Shown here piece after piece: positions 37,383 through 45,600 of a DNA stretch of 47,302 nt. Each line of letters begins with the position of its first letter. The stretch's first letter is position 1. A program made the position numbers and the translations under genes. A model generated the notes under the pieces. It was not told the DNA's origin and ran no database searches. It worked only from the letters and a program-made list of their open reading frames with translations. Source of the DNA: Methylobacterium trifolii (GTDB taxonomy: Bacteria; Pseudomonadota; Alphaproteobacteria; Rhizobiales; Beijerinckiaceae); the NCBI RefSeq assembly GCF_022179685.1, contig NZ_BPRB01000009.1:1-47302 (forward strand), in the 5' to 3' direction.

Positions 37383-37983
37383 CGGTGTAGCGCTGCTCCC
37401 GCCAGGGGTCGCCGTACATGTGGTAGCCCCGCATCTCCCAGAAGCCGGCCTCGTCTTTCCGGGTGAAGCGCAGGCCCTTGAGCCACTTGGCGCTCTTCCA
37501 GAAGTAGAGGTGCGGCACGAACAGGCGGGCCGGGCCGCCGTGGTCGGGCTCGATCGGCGCGCCCGCGTAGCGGGTAGCGATCATCGCCTGCCCGCCCACG
37601 AGGTCGGCCACCGGCAGGTTGGTGGTGTAGTCGTCGTAGCCCTCGGCCAGGAGGTAGTCGGTCGGCGCCGCGATCCCGGCATCCGCCAGGAGGTCGTCGA
37701 CGCTGACGCCCTCCCAGGCGGTGTCGAACTTCGACCACTTGGTGACGCAGTGGATGTCCCCGTGCCAGGCGGTGCGCGGCAGGGCCTCGAACTCTTGCCA
37801 GGTCCAGGATTTGATCGGCCGCGCCCCCTCGCGCAGGGTGAAGCGCCAGGTGGCGAGGTCCACCTCCGGGTTGGGGCCGATCTGCAGGATCGGGAAGTCC
37901 TGGGTCAGGTACTGGCCCGGCGGCAGCCGCGTCCCGGTGTCGCCCGGCGCCCGGCGCCGTCCGACGAAGCCTCGTGTCACCAT
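37375..37983 (-). CDS. Sulfite oxidase-like molybdopterin oxidoreductase
   Basis: A 202-residue member of the sulfite-oxidase/YedY fold family, carrying only the Mo-cofactor domain, with the probable Mo-ligand Cys79 in WHGDIHCVTKWSKFDTAWEG. Unlike MsrP it has no twin-arginine signal, so it is likely cytoplasmic. The start at 37983 has GAGGGA about five bases upstream. It overlaps a flavin reductase gene downstream, its probable electron partner. Substrate unknown. Confidence 0.87.
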   Translation of the reverse strand: MVTRGFVGRRRAPGDTGTRLPPGQYLTQDFPILQIGPNPEVDLATWRFTLREGARPIKSWTWQEFEALPRTAWHGDIHCVTKWSKFDTAWEGVSVDDLLADAGIAAPTDYLLAEGYDDYTTNLPVADLVGGQAMIATRYAGAPIEPDHGGPARLFVPHLYFWKSAKWLKGLRFTRKDEAGFWEMRGYHMYGDPWREQRYTGD

Positions 37984-38163
37984 CCCGGTCCCTCGCTCGG
38001 CGCCCGCTCCGGCCGCGTGCCGGGTTCCACCCGGTGTCGAGCCGAACGGCGGTCGGGTCAAGCCGGGACCGGCGCCGAACAATCGCCTCAAAGCCGGGCT
38101 TTCCTCACCGCGACGGTCGCGCCCCGACACGGTGTCCGGCGCGATCCCTGAAGGGGACGAACC

Positions 38164-38466
38164 ATGTATCGACTTCTCGCGACCGCCCTCGTGGTCGGCG
38201 GCCTCGCCGTGTCCGCACCCGCCGCGCAGGCCCGCGACGGCATCGGCCCGGGCGGCGCGGCGGCGCTGGGCGTGCTCGGCGGCCTCGCGGTCGGCGGCGC
38301 CATCGCCTCGTCGCAGAACGGCTATTACCCCGGCCAGCCGGTCTACCGCGCCCCGCGCCCGGCCTACGTCGAGGAGGATTACGGCCCGGTCTGCCATTTC
38401 GAGCGCCGCCGCTACGTCGACGCCTACGGCGACGTCATCGTCCGGCGCGTCCGCGTCTGCGAGTAG
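38164..38466 (+). CDS. Small secreted hypothetical protein
   Basis: A 100-residue exported protein: signal peptide (about 1-23, ending APAAQA), a Gly/Ala-rich hydrophobic segment (about 30-49), a Tyr/Pro-rich stretch and a C-terminal module with two Cys residues ([24 protein letters not shown]) that could form a disulfide. AAGGGGA seven bases upstream supports the start. Similar small proteins are frequent in Methylobacterium and Rhizobium but uncharacterised. Its 3' end overlaps the convergent EamA gene by 32 bases. Confidence 0.8.
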   Translation: MYRLLATALVVGGLAVSAPAAQARDGIGPGGAAALGVLGGLAVGGAIASSQNGYYPGQPVYRAPRPAYVEEDYGPVCHFERRRYVDAYGDVIVRRVRVCE

Positions 38467-39400
38467 CCGCCTCGTCCGCGGCGCCTGCGGGCTTTCGTCC
38501 CAGGCGCTCGGCGCAGACGATGCCGCCGAGCACCAGGGCGAGCGCCAGGGCCTCGGTGCGGCCGAAGGGCTCGCCGACCAGCAGCACGGCGAGCCCCGCC
38601 CCGAAGATCGGCACGAGGTTGACGAACAGCCCGGCCCGGTTCGGACCGATCAGCTCGACGCCGCGCATGAAGCAGAGCTGCGCGGCGAGCGAGGGCCCCA
38701 AGGCCACGAAGAGCAGGAGGGCCCAGCCCTCCGGCCCCGGCCAGATCGTGCGGCCGAGGCTCCATTCCACCGCCAGGGGCGGCAGGGACGTGACGAAGGC
38801 CGCCCCGCCCATCGCCGTGAAGAAGGTCAGCCCGGAGACATTGGGCCGGTACGGCAGGGCGACGGTGTAGCCGGCATAGAGCAGGCAGGCGCAGAAGATC
38901 AGCACGTCGCCGCGGTTGAAGGCGAGGTCGCGCAGGACCGCCACGTCGCCGCGGGTCGCGGCCAGGGCGGCGCCGAGCAGGGTGACGACGACGCCCAGCC
39001 CCTGTCCCCAGGTCACGGGGGCGCGCAGCACCGCGTAGTTCAGCACGATCACCAGCACGGGGATCGCCCCCTGGAACAGGGCGAGGTTGACCGCGCTCGT
39101 GTAGGCGCCGGCCGCGTAGAACAGGCTGTTGAAGGCGGTGTAGCCCAGGCCCCCCATCAGCAGGATCAGCAGCCAGTGGGGGCGAAGGAGCCGCCACTCG
39201 GCCCGGACCTTGCGGTGGGACAGGACGCCGAGGACCGCGCAGGCCACGCCCCAGCGGAGGGTGGTGATCGCCTGGGGCGAGACGTGCCCCGGCGCCCAGC
39301 GGCCGGCGACCGCGTTGCCCGCCCAGAGCAGGGCGGTCAGCGTCAGCAGCGGATAGGCGGCGATGGTCCCGCGCGGGGCGGCGGCGGGCGGGGTGCTCAG
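38435..39400 (-). CDS. EamA/DMT-superfamily transporter
   Basis: An inner-membrane permease with about ten hydrophobic helices in two EamA repeats ([22 protein letters not shown] starts the first; [18 protein letters not shown] starts the second). Family members export or import small metabolites; substrate unknown. No ATG, GTG or TTG lies near the expected N-terminus. CTG at 39400 overlaps the infA stop (CTGA) and yields (M)[15 protein letters not shown], 321 residues, so a CTG start with coupling to infA is the best reading; an internal start downstream would cut the first helix. Confidence 0.75.
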   Translation of the reverse strand: MSTPPAAAPRGTIAAYPLLTLTALLWAGNAVAGRWAPGHVSPQAITTLRWGVACAVLGVLSHRKVRAEWRLLRPHWLLILLMGGLGYTAFNSLFYAAGAYTSAVNLALFQGAIPVLVIVLNYAVLRAPVTWGQGLGVVVTLLGAALAATRGDVAVLRDLAFNRGDVLIFCACLLYAGYTVALPYRPNVSGLTFFTAMGGAAFVTSLPPLAVEWSLGRTIWPGPEGWALLLFVALGPSLAAQLCFMRGVELIGPNRAGLFVNLVPIFGAGLAVLLVGEPFGRTEALALALVLGGIVCAERLGRKPAGAADEAATRRRGRAGR

Positions 39401-39672
39401 CGGCGGCGGAACTGGCCGCCGCGCACGGGCGGACGGGGACCGGCGGAGCGCTCGTCCTTGTGGCGGAACACGAGGCGGCCCTTCTCGAGGTCGTAGGGCG
39501 ACATCTCGACGGTCACACGGTCCCCGGCCAGGGTCTTGATCCGGTTCTTCTTCATCTTCCCGGCGGTGTAGGCCACGATCTCGTGACCCTGGTCGAGCTG
39601 CACCCGGTAGCGCGCGTCCGGCAGGATCTCCAGGACGAGCCCGTCGAACTGCATCAACTCTTCTTTCGCCAT
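39397..39672 (-). CDS. infA: Translation initiation factor IF-1, variant with C-terminal tail
   Basis: IF-1 binds the ribosomal A site during initiation. The OB-fold core (about 1-72: [60 protein letters not shown]) is intact. The protein is 91 residues against the usual 72 because of a basic tail ([19 protein letters not shown]). The core is divergent enough from the common alphaproteobacterial IF-1 that it may be a second paralogue. GAGAAGG just before ATG 39672 supports the start; the stop overlaps the transporter gene. Confidence 0.9.
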   Translation of the reverse strand: MAKEELMQFDGLVLEILPDARYRVQLDQGHEIVAYTAGKMKKNRIKTLAGDRVTVEMSPYDLEKGRLVFRHKDERSAGPRPPVRGGQFRRR

Positions 39673-39888
39673 TCACCTTCTCCAGTCGGACCGTCTGGCA
39701 GCAGGCGTTCCGGCAACTCTATCTCGTTATCGAACAATCGGAAGAACGCCGCGGCGGCGCGTCCGATCCCATCGGACGGGCTCAAGCCGGCTGACGCCGC
39801 ACCGATGTAGTGGGCGGGCGCCGCAACGGCAAGCTGTGCCGGCCGGCCGGCGCCCGTCATCGACATGAAATGCCGCGCTTGGCACCGA

Positions 39889-41025
39889 TCAGGGCGCCGG
39901 CTCGTTGCCGGCATAGTCGAGGCGGCCATCCGGCGTCCGGCGCCAGACCCGGAGCACGAGGTCGCCCCGCCGGGTGTCGCCCTTCGCGTCGAAGGCGACC
40001 TCGCCCATCACCGTCCGGAACGGGACGTCGCCGTGCAGGGCGTCCGCCACCTTGCGGCCGTCCGCGGAGCGCGCCCGCTCCACCGCCTGCGCCAGCAGTT
40101 CGACCGCGGCGTAGGCGCCGGCCGCGACCGCGTCGGCCTCCGGGCTGCGCGGGACGGGACGGCCCGGGCTTCTGGGGTCGGGCAGCCGCCGCGGCTCGGC
40201 CGGCAGAGTCATCACCGTCCCTTCGCCGGCAGCGCCTGCGGCGGTGGCGAAGTCGCGGTCGAGGATGCCGTCGCCGGACACGAAGGTGGCGGACAGGCCG
40301 GCCTCGCGCAGGGCGCGCACCAGCATGGCGGCCTCGGGCGCGAGCCCCCCGAAATAGACCGCGGCGGGGCCTGCCGCCTTCAGGCTCGCGATCAGCTCCG
40401 GCGCGTCCCTGGCGCCGCGGGCCACGCCCTCGAACAGCACCTCCGGGTTGCCGGCGGCCTTCAGGGCCCCGGAGACCGCCTCGGCGAGGCCGCGCCCGAA
40501 GGTGGTCCGGTCGTGCACGATGGCGATCGGGCGCCCACCGTGAAGCCCGGCGAGGTAGGCTCCGGCCGCAAGTCCCTGCTGGGCATCGCTGGGCGCGAGG
40601 CGGAAGAGCCCCGCCAGCCCCCGCCCCGTCAGCGGAGCATACGCCGCGCCAGGCGCCACCAGGACGGCGCCGGCCTCGTCGTAGACGGGGGCGACCGCCG
40701 CCACGACGGACGATTCCAGCGGCCCGACCACGAGGCGGATGCCGTCGCCCGCAAACCGCCGCGCGACGGCCACGCCCTGCCGGATCTCCCCCGCATCGTC
40801 GGCCACCACCAGGGCGAACCGGCGCCCGCCCGGCCCGGCGGCGCGGTTGAGGTCGGCCACCGCCTGCTCGGCCCCGATCCGCATTCCCTGCCCGAACGCC
40901 GCATCCGAGCCGGTCAGCGGCGCGGACAGGCCGATCCGGACGGGCGGCTGCCCCTGCGCCGCGGCTGGTGACACGGCGAGCAGCAGCGTCAGCCCCAACG
41001 TCCCGAACACTCTCACCACGCGCAT
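39889..41025 (-). CDS. Periplasmic branched-chain-amino-acid-type binding protein (ABC, PBP1 fold)
   Basis: A 378-residue exported binding protein of the LivJ/PBP1 family: signal peptide (about 1-23, ending SPAAAQG), then RIGLSAPLTGSDAAFGQGMRIGAEQAVADLN, a hallmark of this family, and the hinge-separated second lobe (AIVHDRTTFGRGLAEAV). No permease or ATPase gene is adjacent, so it is an orphan receptor that either shares a transporter or feeds a sensor. It lies 38 bases downstream of an AraC regulator on the same strand, suggesting cotranscription. Confidence 0.88.
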   Translation of the reverse strand: MRVVRVFGTLGLTLLLAVSPAAAQGQPPVRIGLSAPLTGSDAAFGQGMRIGAEQAVADLNRAAGPGGRRFALVVADDAGEIRQGVAVARRFAGDGIRLVVGPLESSVVAAVAPVYDEAGAVLVAPGAAYAPLTGRGLAGLFRLAPSDAQQGLAAGAYLAGLHGGRPIAIVHDRTTFGRGLAEAVSGALKAAGNPEVLFEGVARGARDAPELIASLKAAGPAAVYFGGLAPEAAMLVRALREAGLSATFVSGDGILDRDFATAAGAAGEGTVMTLPAEPRRLPDPRSPGRPVPRSPEADAVAAGAYAAVELLAQAVERARSADGRKVADALHGDVPFRTVMGEVAFDAKGDTRRGDLVLRVWRRTPDGRLDYAGNEPAP

Positions 41026-41063
41026 CCCGATTCGCCTCGGCCCCGCACGATCCTATCCGGAAG

Positions 41064-41831
41064 TCAGCGCCGGATATGCAGCAGGCTGAGGGAGGCCGGC
41101 GCCCCAAAAGTCCGGCGGAAGTCGTGGGCGAGGTGGGACTGGTCGGAAAAGCCGGCCGCGTAGGCCGCGCGTGTGAAGTTGCTGCCCGCGACCACCGCGC
41201 GGATCGCCCGGCGCATCCGCATCCAGGCGCGGTAGCGCCTGTAGGGCACGCCGACCTCCTGCGTGAACAGGTGCTGGAAGCGCGAGGCCGACAGGCCCAC
41301 CGCCCGCGCCAGCACGGCGGCCGGCATCGCATCCGGGTCCGCATCGAGAATAGCGACCGCCCGCGACACCCGCGCGTCGAGCACCCGCCCGGCGCGGGCC
41401 GCGGAGAAGCGCAGCAGGTCGTCCAAAGCCGGCCCCGCGTCCCGGGGGCCCGCACGGGTCTCGAAGAGGTCGCGCAAGGGGACGATGGCGCCGGCGGTGC
41501 CGACGAGGGCCCCGGAGACCTCGTGCGTGCCGTGCAGCAGGGGGACGAGGTCCACGTGGCCGGCCGCGTCCGGCTCGCGATAGAGCACGCCCAGGGGATC
41601 GCCGCCGAGGTCGAGTTCGTGGGGCACGCCAGCCGGGATCATCGCCGTGCGGCAGGTGATCCAGGCGCCGTCCCGCACCCGCAGGCGGAAGGCGCCGTAG
41701 AGACCCGCGAGGTAGACGGGCGCGCCGTGCTGGTGGCTGGCATTGTAGCCCAGCGGCCCGGCGAAGAAGGTCGTCCCGCCCGCGACGTGCCAGAGGGGAT
41801 CGAGGGGTGCCTCGGCAGCACGTTCGTACAA
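41064..41831 (-). CDS. AraC-family transcriptional regulator
   Basis: A 255-residue regulator with an N-terminal cupin-like sensing domain (about 10-110) and a C-terminal pair of helix-turn-helices (about 160-250; LARAVGLSASRFQHLFTQEVG and AYAAGFSDQSHLAHDFRRTFG are the two recognition regions). It is divergent from the MBL-fold hydrolase (86-base gap) and precedes the binding protein gene, so either may be its target. Confidence 0.9.
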   Translation of the reverse strand: MYERAAEAPLDPLWHVAGGTTFFAGPLGYNASHQHGAPVYLAGLYGAFRLRVRDGAWITCRTAMIPAGVPHELDLGGDPLGVLYREPDAAGHVDLVPLLHGTHEVSGALVGTAGAIVPLRDLFETRAGPRDAGPALDDLLRFSAARAGRVLDARVSRAVAILDADPDAMPAAVLARAVGLSASRFQHLFTQEVGVPYRRYRAWMRMRRAIRAVVAGSNFTRAAYAAGFSDQSHLAHDFRRTFGAPASLSLLHIRR

Positions 41832-41917
41832 GCGGCCTCCCCGCGTCTCCTGCTACCCCGCTCCGGGCCGGACAGACGTAGCAGATTCGCAACCGGCCGC
41901 GACGGTGGAGAACGCCC

Positions 41918-42898
41918 ATGACCCGGATCACGCGCCGCCGCCTTGCGGCCTCCGCCGCCGCGCTCCTCGCCGCCCCGGCGCTGGCGCCGCGCCCGGCCGC
42001 CGCGGCCCGTCTCGGGCCGACGCGGCCGACGCATCACCGGTTCGACCTCGGCGCCTTCGAGGTCACGATGCTCCTCGACGCGGCCGGCCTGATCGACGGC
42101 CCCTGGCCGATCGTCGGCGAGGACCGGCCCAGGGCCGAGGTCGAGGCGCTGATGCGGGAGAACCGTCTGCCGGGCGCCCGCTTCCAGCCGGGCTTCACCC
42201 CCGTCCTGGTCGATACCGGTCGCGAAAGGGTCCTGTTCGACACCGGCAACGGCGCGGTGGGCTTCGTGCCCCGGCCCAGCGGGGGCCTGCTGCTGGAACG
42301 GCTCCGGGCCGCGGGCTGCGCGCCGGAGGGCGTGGACGTGGTCGTGCTGACGCATTGCCACACGGACCATATCGGCGGCCTGATCGAGGACGGCCGCCCC
42401 GCCTTCCCGAACGCACGCTACGTCGTCGGCGGCGCGGAATACGATTTCTGGTCCAAGCCAGAGCGGCTGGCCGCCCCGCCGGCGGGCAACGAGCACAGGT
42501 CCGCCCTGGTGTTCCGCAGCCATCTGCTGCCGGTTTCCGCGCACACGGGCGTCGTCGGGCCGGGCGACGAGATCGTCCCCGGCATCCATGCGCTGGCCGC
42601 CCACGGCCACACGCCGGGCCACCTCGCCTTCCACGTCGAGAGCGGGGGACGCCGGATGCTCGCCTGGGGCGACTGCGCCCACCACGAGGTCGCCTCGCTC
42701 GCCCGGCCCGACTGGCACGCCCTGTTCGACATGGACAAGGCGGCGGGCGCGGCCACGCGCCGCCGCATCTACGACATGGCCGCCACGGAGGAGATCGTGG
42801 TGGCCGGCTACCACACCGCCTTCCCCTCCCTCGGCTACGTCGCGCGCCTGGGCACGGGCTACCGCTGGATTCCCGTGACCTACCAGCTCGACCTGTGA
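41918..42898 (+). CDS. Tat-exported MBL-fold metallohydrolase
   Basis: A 326-residue metallo-beta-lactamase-fold enzyme with an N-terminal twin-arginine-like signal (TRRRLAASAAALLAAPALA, about 5-23). The zinc motif HCHTDH is at 146-151, followed by the downstream ligands HGHTPGH and WGDCAHH and a C-terminal AGYHTAFPSLGY. Such proteins include lactonases and other hydrolases; the layout resembles AHL-lactonase-like families but the substrate cannot be told. GGAG eight bases before the ATG supports the start. Divergent from the AraC gene; convergent with glcF, 12 bases apart. Confidence 0.88.
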   Translation: MTRITRRRLAASAAALLAAPALAPRPAAAARLGPTRPTHHRFDLGAFEVTMLLDAAGLIDGPWPIVGEDRPRAEVEALMRENRLPGARFQPGFTPVLVDTGRERVLFDTGNGAVGFVPRPSGGLLLERLRAAGCAPEGVDVVVLTHCHTDHIGGLIEDGRPAFPNARYVVGGAEYDFWSKPERLAAPPAGNEHRSALVFRSHLLPVSAHTGVVGPGDEIVPGIHALAAHGHTPGHLAFHVESGGRRMLAWGDCAHHEVASLARPDWHALFDMDKAAGAATRRRIYDMAATEEIVVAGYHTAFPSLGYVARLGTGYRWIPVTYQLDL

Positions 42899-42910
42899 GG
42901 GTACGAACCG

Positions 42911-44254
42911 CTACTCCGCGGCCTGCATAAGCCGGGGCGGGAGGGCCTCGAGGGCCGCCGGGCGCGGGCCACCGGTGGCCCAGTCGAGGAGTTCCACCGT
43001 GTGCAGGATCGGGATGGCGGTGCCCTTCCCGATCTGCGTGGCGCAGCCGATGTTGCCGGTGGCGATCACGTCCGGCCGCATCCGCTCGATGTTGGCGACC
43101 TTTCGCGCCCGCAGAGCCCCGGCGAGTTCCGGCTGGAGGATGTTGTAGGTGCCGGCCGAGCCGCAGCAGATGTGGCCCTCGGGCACGTCCTTGACCGTGA
43201 ACCCGGCCTGCTTGAGCAGGGCCTTGGGCTCGGTGCGCAGGCCCTGGCCGTGCTGCATCGAGCAGGCGGAGTGGTAGGCCACCACGAGGTCGGTCTCGAC
43301 CGTGGGCGTCAGCGGGCCGAGGCCGGCGACGAACTCGGTGACGTCCCGGGCGATCGCGGAGACCCGGCGCGCCTTCTCGGCATAGGCCGGGTCGTCGCGG
43401 AACATGAAGCCGTAATCCTTGATCGTGGTGCCGCAGCCCGAGGCCGTCACCAGGATCGCGTCGAGGCCGCCCGCATCCATCTCGGCGATCCAGGCATCGA
43501 TCGCGCCCTTGGCGTGGGCGTGGGCGGCGTGCGCCTTGCCCATGTGGTGGGTCAGCGCCCCGCAGCAGCCCTCCCCGCGGGGCTGCACCACCGCGACGCC
43601 GTGGCGGTTCAGCAGGCGGATGGCCGCCTCGTTGAAGTCGGGCCGCAGCACGCTCTGGGCGCAGCCCCGCAGCAGCGCCACCCGTTTTTTCGGGACTTGG
43701 CCGTGCATGGGTAGAAACGTTCCGGGCCGGTCGGTCGGGTTGCGGTTGGGGAGGACAGTGGGCGCGAGGTCGAGCATCGCCGCCAGCCGGTTGCCGACCC
43801 GCGGGAGCCTGGCGACCAGCCCCTTGAACGGGCTGCCGAGCCTGGCGCCCAGAAGCGCGAGGCGGAAGCGGTTGGGATAGGGCAGCACGAAGGCCAGGAC
43901 CGCACGCAGGAGGCGGTCGTCGAGGCGACGCGAAAAGGTCTCCTCGATATGCGTGCGGGCATGGTCGACGAGGTGCATGTAATGCACCCCCGAGGGGCAG
44001 GTCGTCATGCAGGACAGGCAGGACAGGCAGCGGTCGACGTGCTTGACCACCTCGGCGCTGGCGGCCTTGCCGCCCTCCAGCATGTCCTTGATCAGGTAGA
44101 TGCGGCCCCGCGGACTGTCGAGCTCGTCGCCCAGCAGCAGGTAGGTCGGGCAGGTCGCGGTGCAGAAGCCGCAATGCACGCAGGTGCGCAGGATCTTTTC
44201 GGACGCCGCCATGGCGGGGTCGGCGAGCTGCGTGAGGGAGAAGTTGGTTTGCAC
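42911..44254 (-). CDS. glcF: Glycolate oxidase iron-sulfur subunit GlcF
   Basis: The Fe-S subunit of the membrane-linked glycolate dehydrogenase that turns glycolate into glyoxylate. The 447-residue protein has two CxxCxxCxxxCP clusters (Cys25/28/31/35 in CVHCGFCTATCP and Cys76/79/82/86 in CLSCLSCMTTCP) and two CCG motifs (GEGCCGALTHHMG, ICCGSAGTY). GTG 44254 is preferred over GTG 44272 because it gives the conserved MQTNFSLTQLADP start and has GAGG eight bases upstream. GlcE lies 42 bases upstream in the same operon. Confidence 0.93.
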   Translation of the reverse strand: MQTNFSLTQLADPAMAASEKILRTCVHCGFCTATCPTYLLLGDELDSPRGRIYLIKDMLEGGKAASAEVVKHVDRCLSCLSCMTTCPSGVHYMHLVDHARTHIEETFSRRLDDRLLRAVLAFVLPYPNRFRLALLGARLGSPFKGLVARLPRVGNRLAAMLDLAPTVLPNRNPTDRPGTFLPMHGQVPKKRVALLRGCAQSVLRPDFNEAAIRLLNRHGVAVVQPRGEGCCGALTHHMGKAHAAHAHAKGAIDAWIAEMDAGGLDAILVTASGCGTTIKDYGFMFRDDPAYAEKARRVSAIARDVTEFVAGLGPLTPTVETDLVVAYHSACSMQHGQGLRTEPKALLKQAGFTVKDVPEGHICCGSAGTYNILQPELAGALRARKVANIERMRPDVIATGNIGCATQIGKGTAIPILHTVELLDWATGGPRPAALEALPPRLMQAAE

Positions 44255-44296
44255 GGTCCCGTCCTCGGCCACTCTCCGTCCGGAGAGGGGTAAAAC

Positions 44297-45481
44297 TCAA
44301 ACCCCCGCGTACATCCGGCCCGGATTGAACACTCCGGCCGGGTCGTGGGCCGCCTTGATGCCCTGCGTCACCCGCATCAGGGGGGCGGAGAGCGGCTCGA
44401 ACACCGGCACGGCCGCGCGGACGGCCTCGGGCGCGCGGATCAGGGTGGCATGCCCTCCCTGCGCCTTCACCGCCGCGCGAATCACAGAGGCCCCCGCATC
44501 GCCCGCGGCCTCGGTTGAAAGCCAGATCAGGCCGCCGCCCCAATCGTAGAACCAGCGGGCCGCCGAAAGCCCCGCGACCGCCGCGGTGAGCGCCGGCCCG
44601 CGGCCGGGGGCGGTCGAGATGCGCCAGATCGCGGCCTCCGGCGGTTCGGCGAGGAACGCGGCGTCGCGCACCCGGCGCCAGAGGTCGGCGCAGGCCTCGC
44701 CGTCCAGCACCTCCGGCTCGCCGTAGCGCCGGAGCAGGCGGCGCAGTTCGCCGAGCCGGTAGTCGATGGAGTCCGAGAAACCCTCGACGCGCATCAGCGT
44801 GCGGGCCGGGCCGTAGAGGCCGGCCGGCAGGTGGGCGGCACCGGTCAGCTCGAAGGGCGAGCCGAGGGCGGCCGAGAGCGCCTCCACGGCGCGGGCGTCG
44901 TCGAGGCCGGGGAAGGCCAGGGTGGCGACCCGCTCGGAGACCGGCAGCACCTTGAAGGTGACTTCGGTGAGCAGCCCCAGGGTGCCCCAGGAGCCGGCCA
45001 TCAGCTTCACGAGGTCGAGGCCGGTGACGTTCTTCATCACCCGGCCGCCGGACTTGATCGCCTCGCCCCGCCCGTTGACGAAGCGCACGCCGATCAGGCT
45101 GTCGCGGGCGGCGCCCGCATTGATGCGGCGGGGGCCGGAATTGTTGGCGGCCGCCACCGCGCCGAAGCTCGGCTCGCCCGTCGAGCCCAGCAGGGTGCGG
45201 TAATCGGCCGGCTCGAAGGGCAGCATCTGGCCGCGGGAGGCCAGCAGCGCCTGCACCTCGGAAAGCGGCGTGCCGGCGCGGGCACCCACCACCATCTCGG
45301 CGGGCTCGTAGAGGGTGATGCCGGAGAGCCCGGCCGCCGAGAGGGTCGCCTCGTCCTGCGCCGGGCGTCCGATCCCGGCCTTGGTGTCCCCGCCGACGAG
45401 GCGCAGCCGCTCGGGCCGTCCGGCGGCGGCGCGGACGATCCCGCAGGCCTCGTCCTCGTCCCGAGGCTGGTATGAAGCCAT
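44297..45481 (-). CDS. glcE: Glycolate oxidase FAD-binding subunit GlcE
   Basis: A FAD-binding subunit (FAD_binding_4 type) of glycolate dehydrogenase, 394 residues. Landmarks are RLVGGDTKAGIGRP, the FAD-contact segment TLLGSTGEPSFGAVAAANNSGPRR and RDSLIGVRFVNGRGEAIKSGGRVMKNVTGLDL, and a C-terminal HDPAGVFNPGRMYAGV. AGGAG four bases before ATG 45481 supports the start. The third subunit, GlcD, normally directly upstream, is absent; the next gene upstream is unrelated. Confidence 0.92.
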   Translation of the reverse strand: MASYQPRDEDEACGIVRAAAGRPERLRLVGGDTKAGIGRPAQDEATLSAAGLSGITLYEPAEMVVGARAGTPLSEVQALLASRGQMLPFEPADYRTLLGSTGEPSFGAVAAANNSGPRRINAGAARDSLIGVRFVNGRGEAIKSGGRVMKNVTGLDLVKLMAGSWGTLGLLTEVTFKVLPVSERVATLAFPGLDDARAVEALSAALGSPFELTGAAHLPAGLYGPARTLMRVEGFSDSIDYRLGELRRLLRRYGEPEVLDGEACADLWRRVRDAAFLAEPPEAAIWRISTAPGRGPALTAAVAGLSAARWFYDWGGGLIWLSTEAAGDAGASVIRAAVKAQGGHATLIRAPEAVRAAVPVFEPLSAPLMRVTQGIKAAHDPAGVFNPGRMYAGV

Positions 45482-45497
45482 CGTCTCCTGCCCTGGC

Positions 45498-45530
45498 GGA
45501 TATCCTTTGTTGGAATCCTTTTAAGGCAAG
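45498..45530 (-). promoter_or_regulatory. Putative glcE promoter with direct repeats
   Basis: On the minus strand, AAAGGATTCC and AAAGGATATCC form a direct repeat (45521-45498); GGATATCC is itself palindromic. TTGCCT (45529-45524) could be a -35 box with GGATAT (45505-45500) as a -10 box 18 bases on. The position, 17 to 48 bases before glcE, suits an activator or promoter site. Confidence 0.4.
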
Positions 45531-45600
45531 ATCGGCCGGAAATGCACCCGGGATCGGGGCTGCCCGGCTGCGACACCGCGGCCGGCGCCGGGCCGCCCGG

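Noticed and set aside
39654-39866. Short minus-strand frame running into the infA start
   Set aside because: No ribosome site, Ala/Gly-rich early part, and a 19-base overlap with infA; more likely the infA leader and promoter region.
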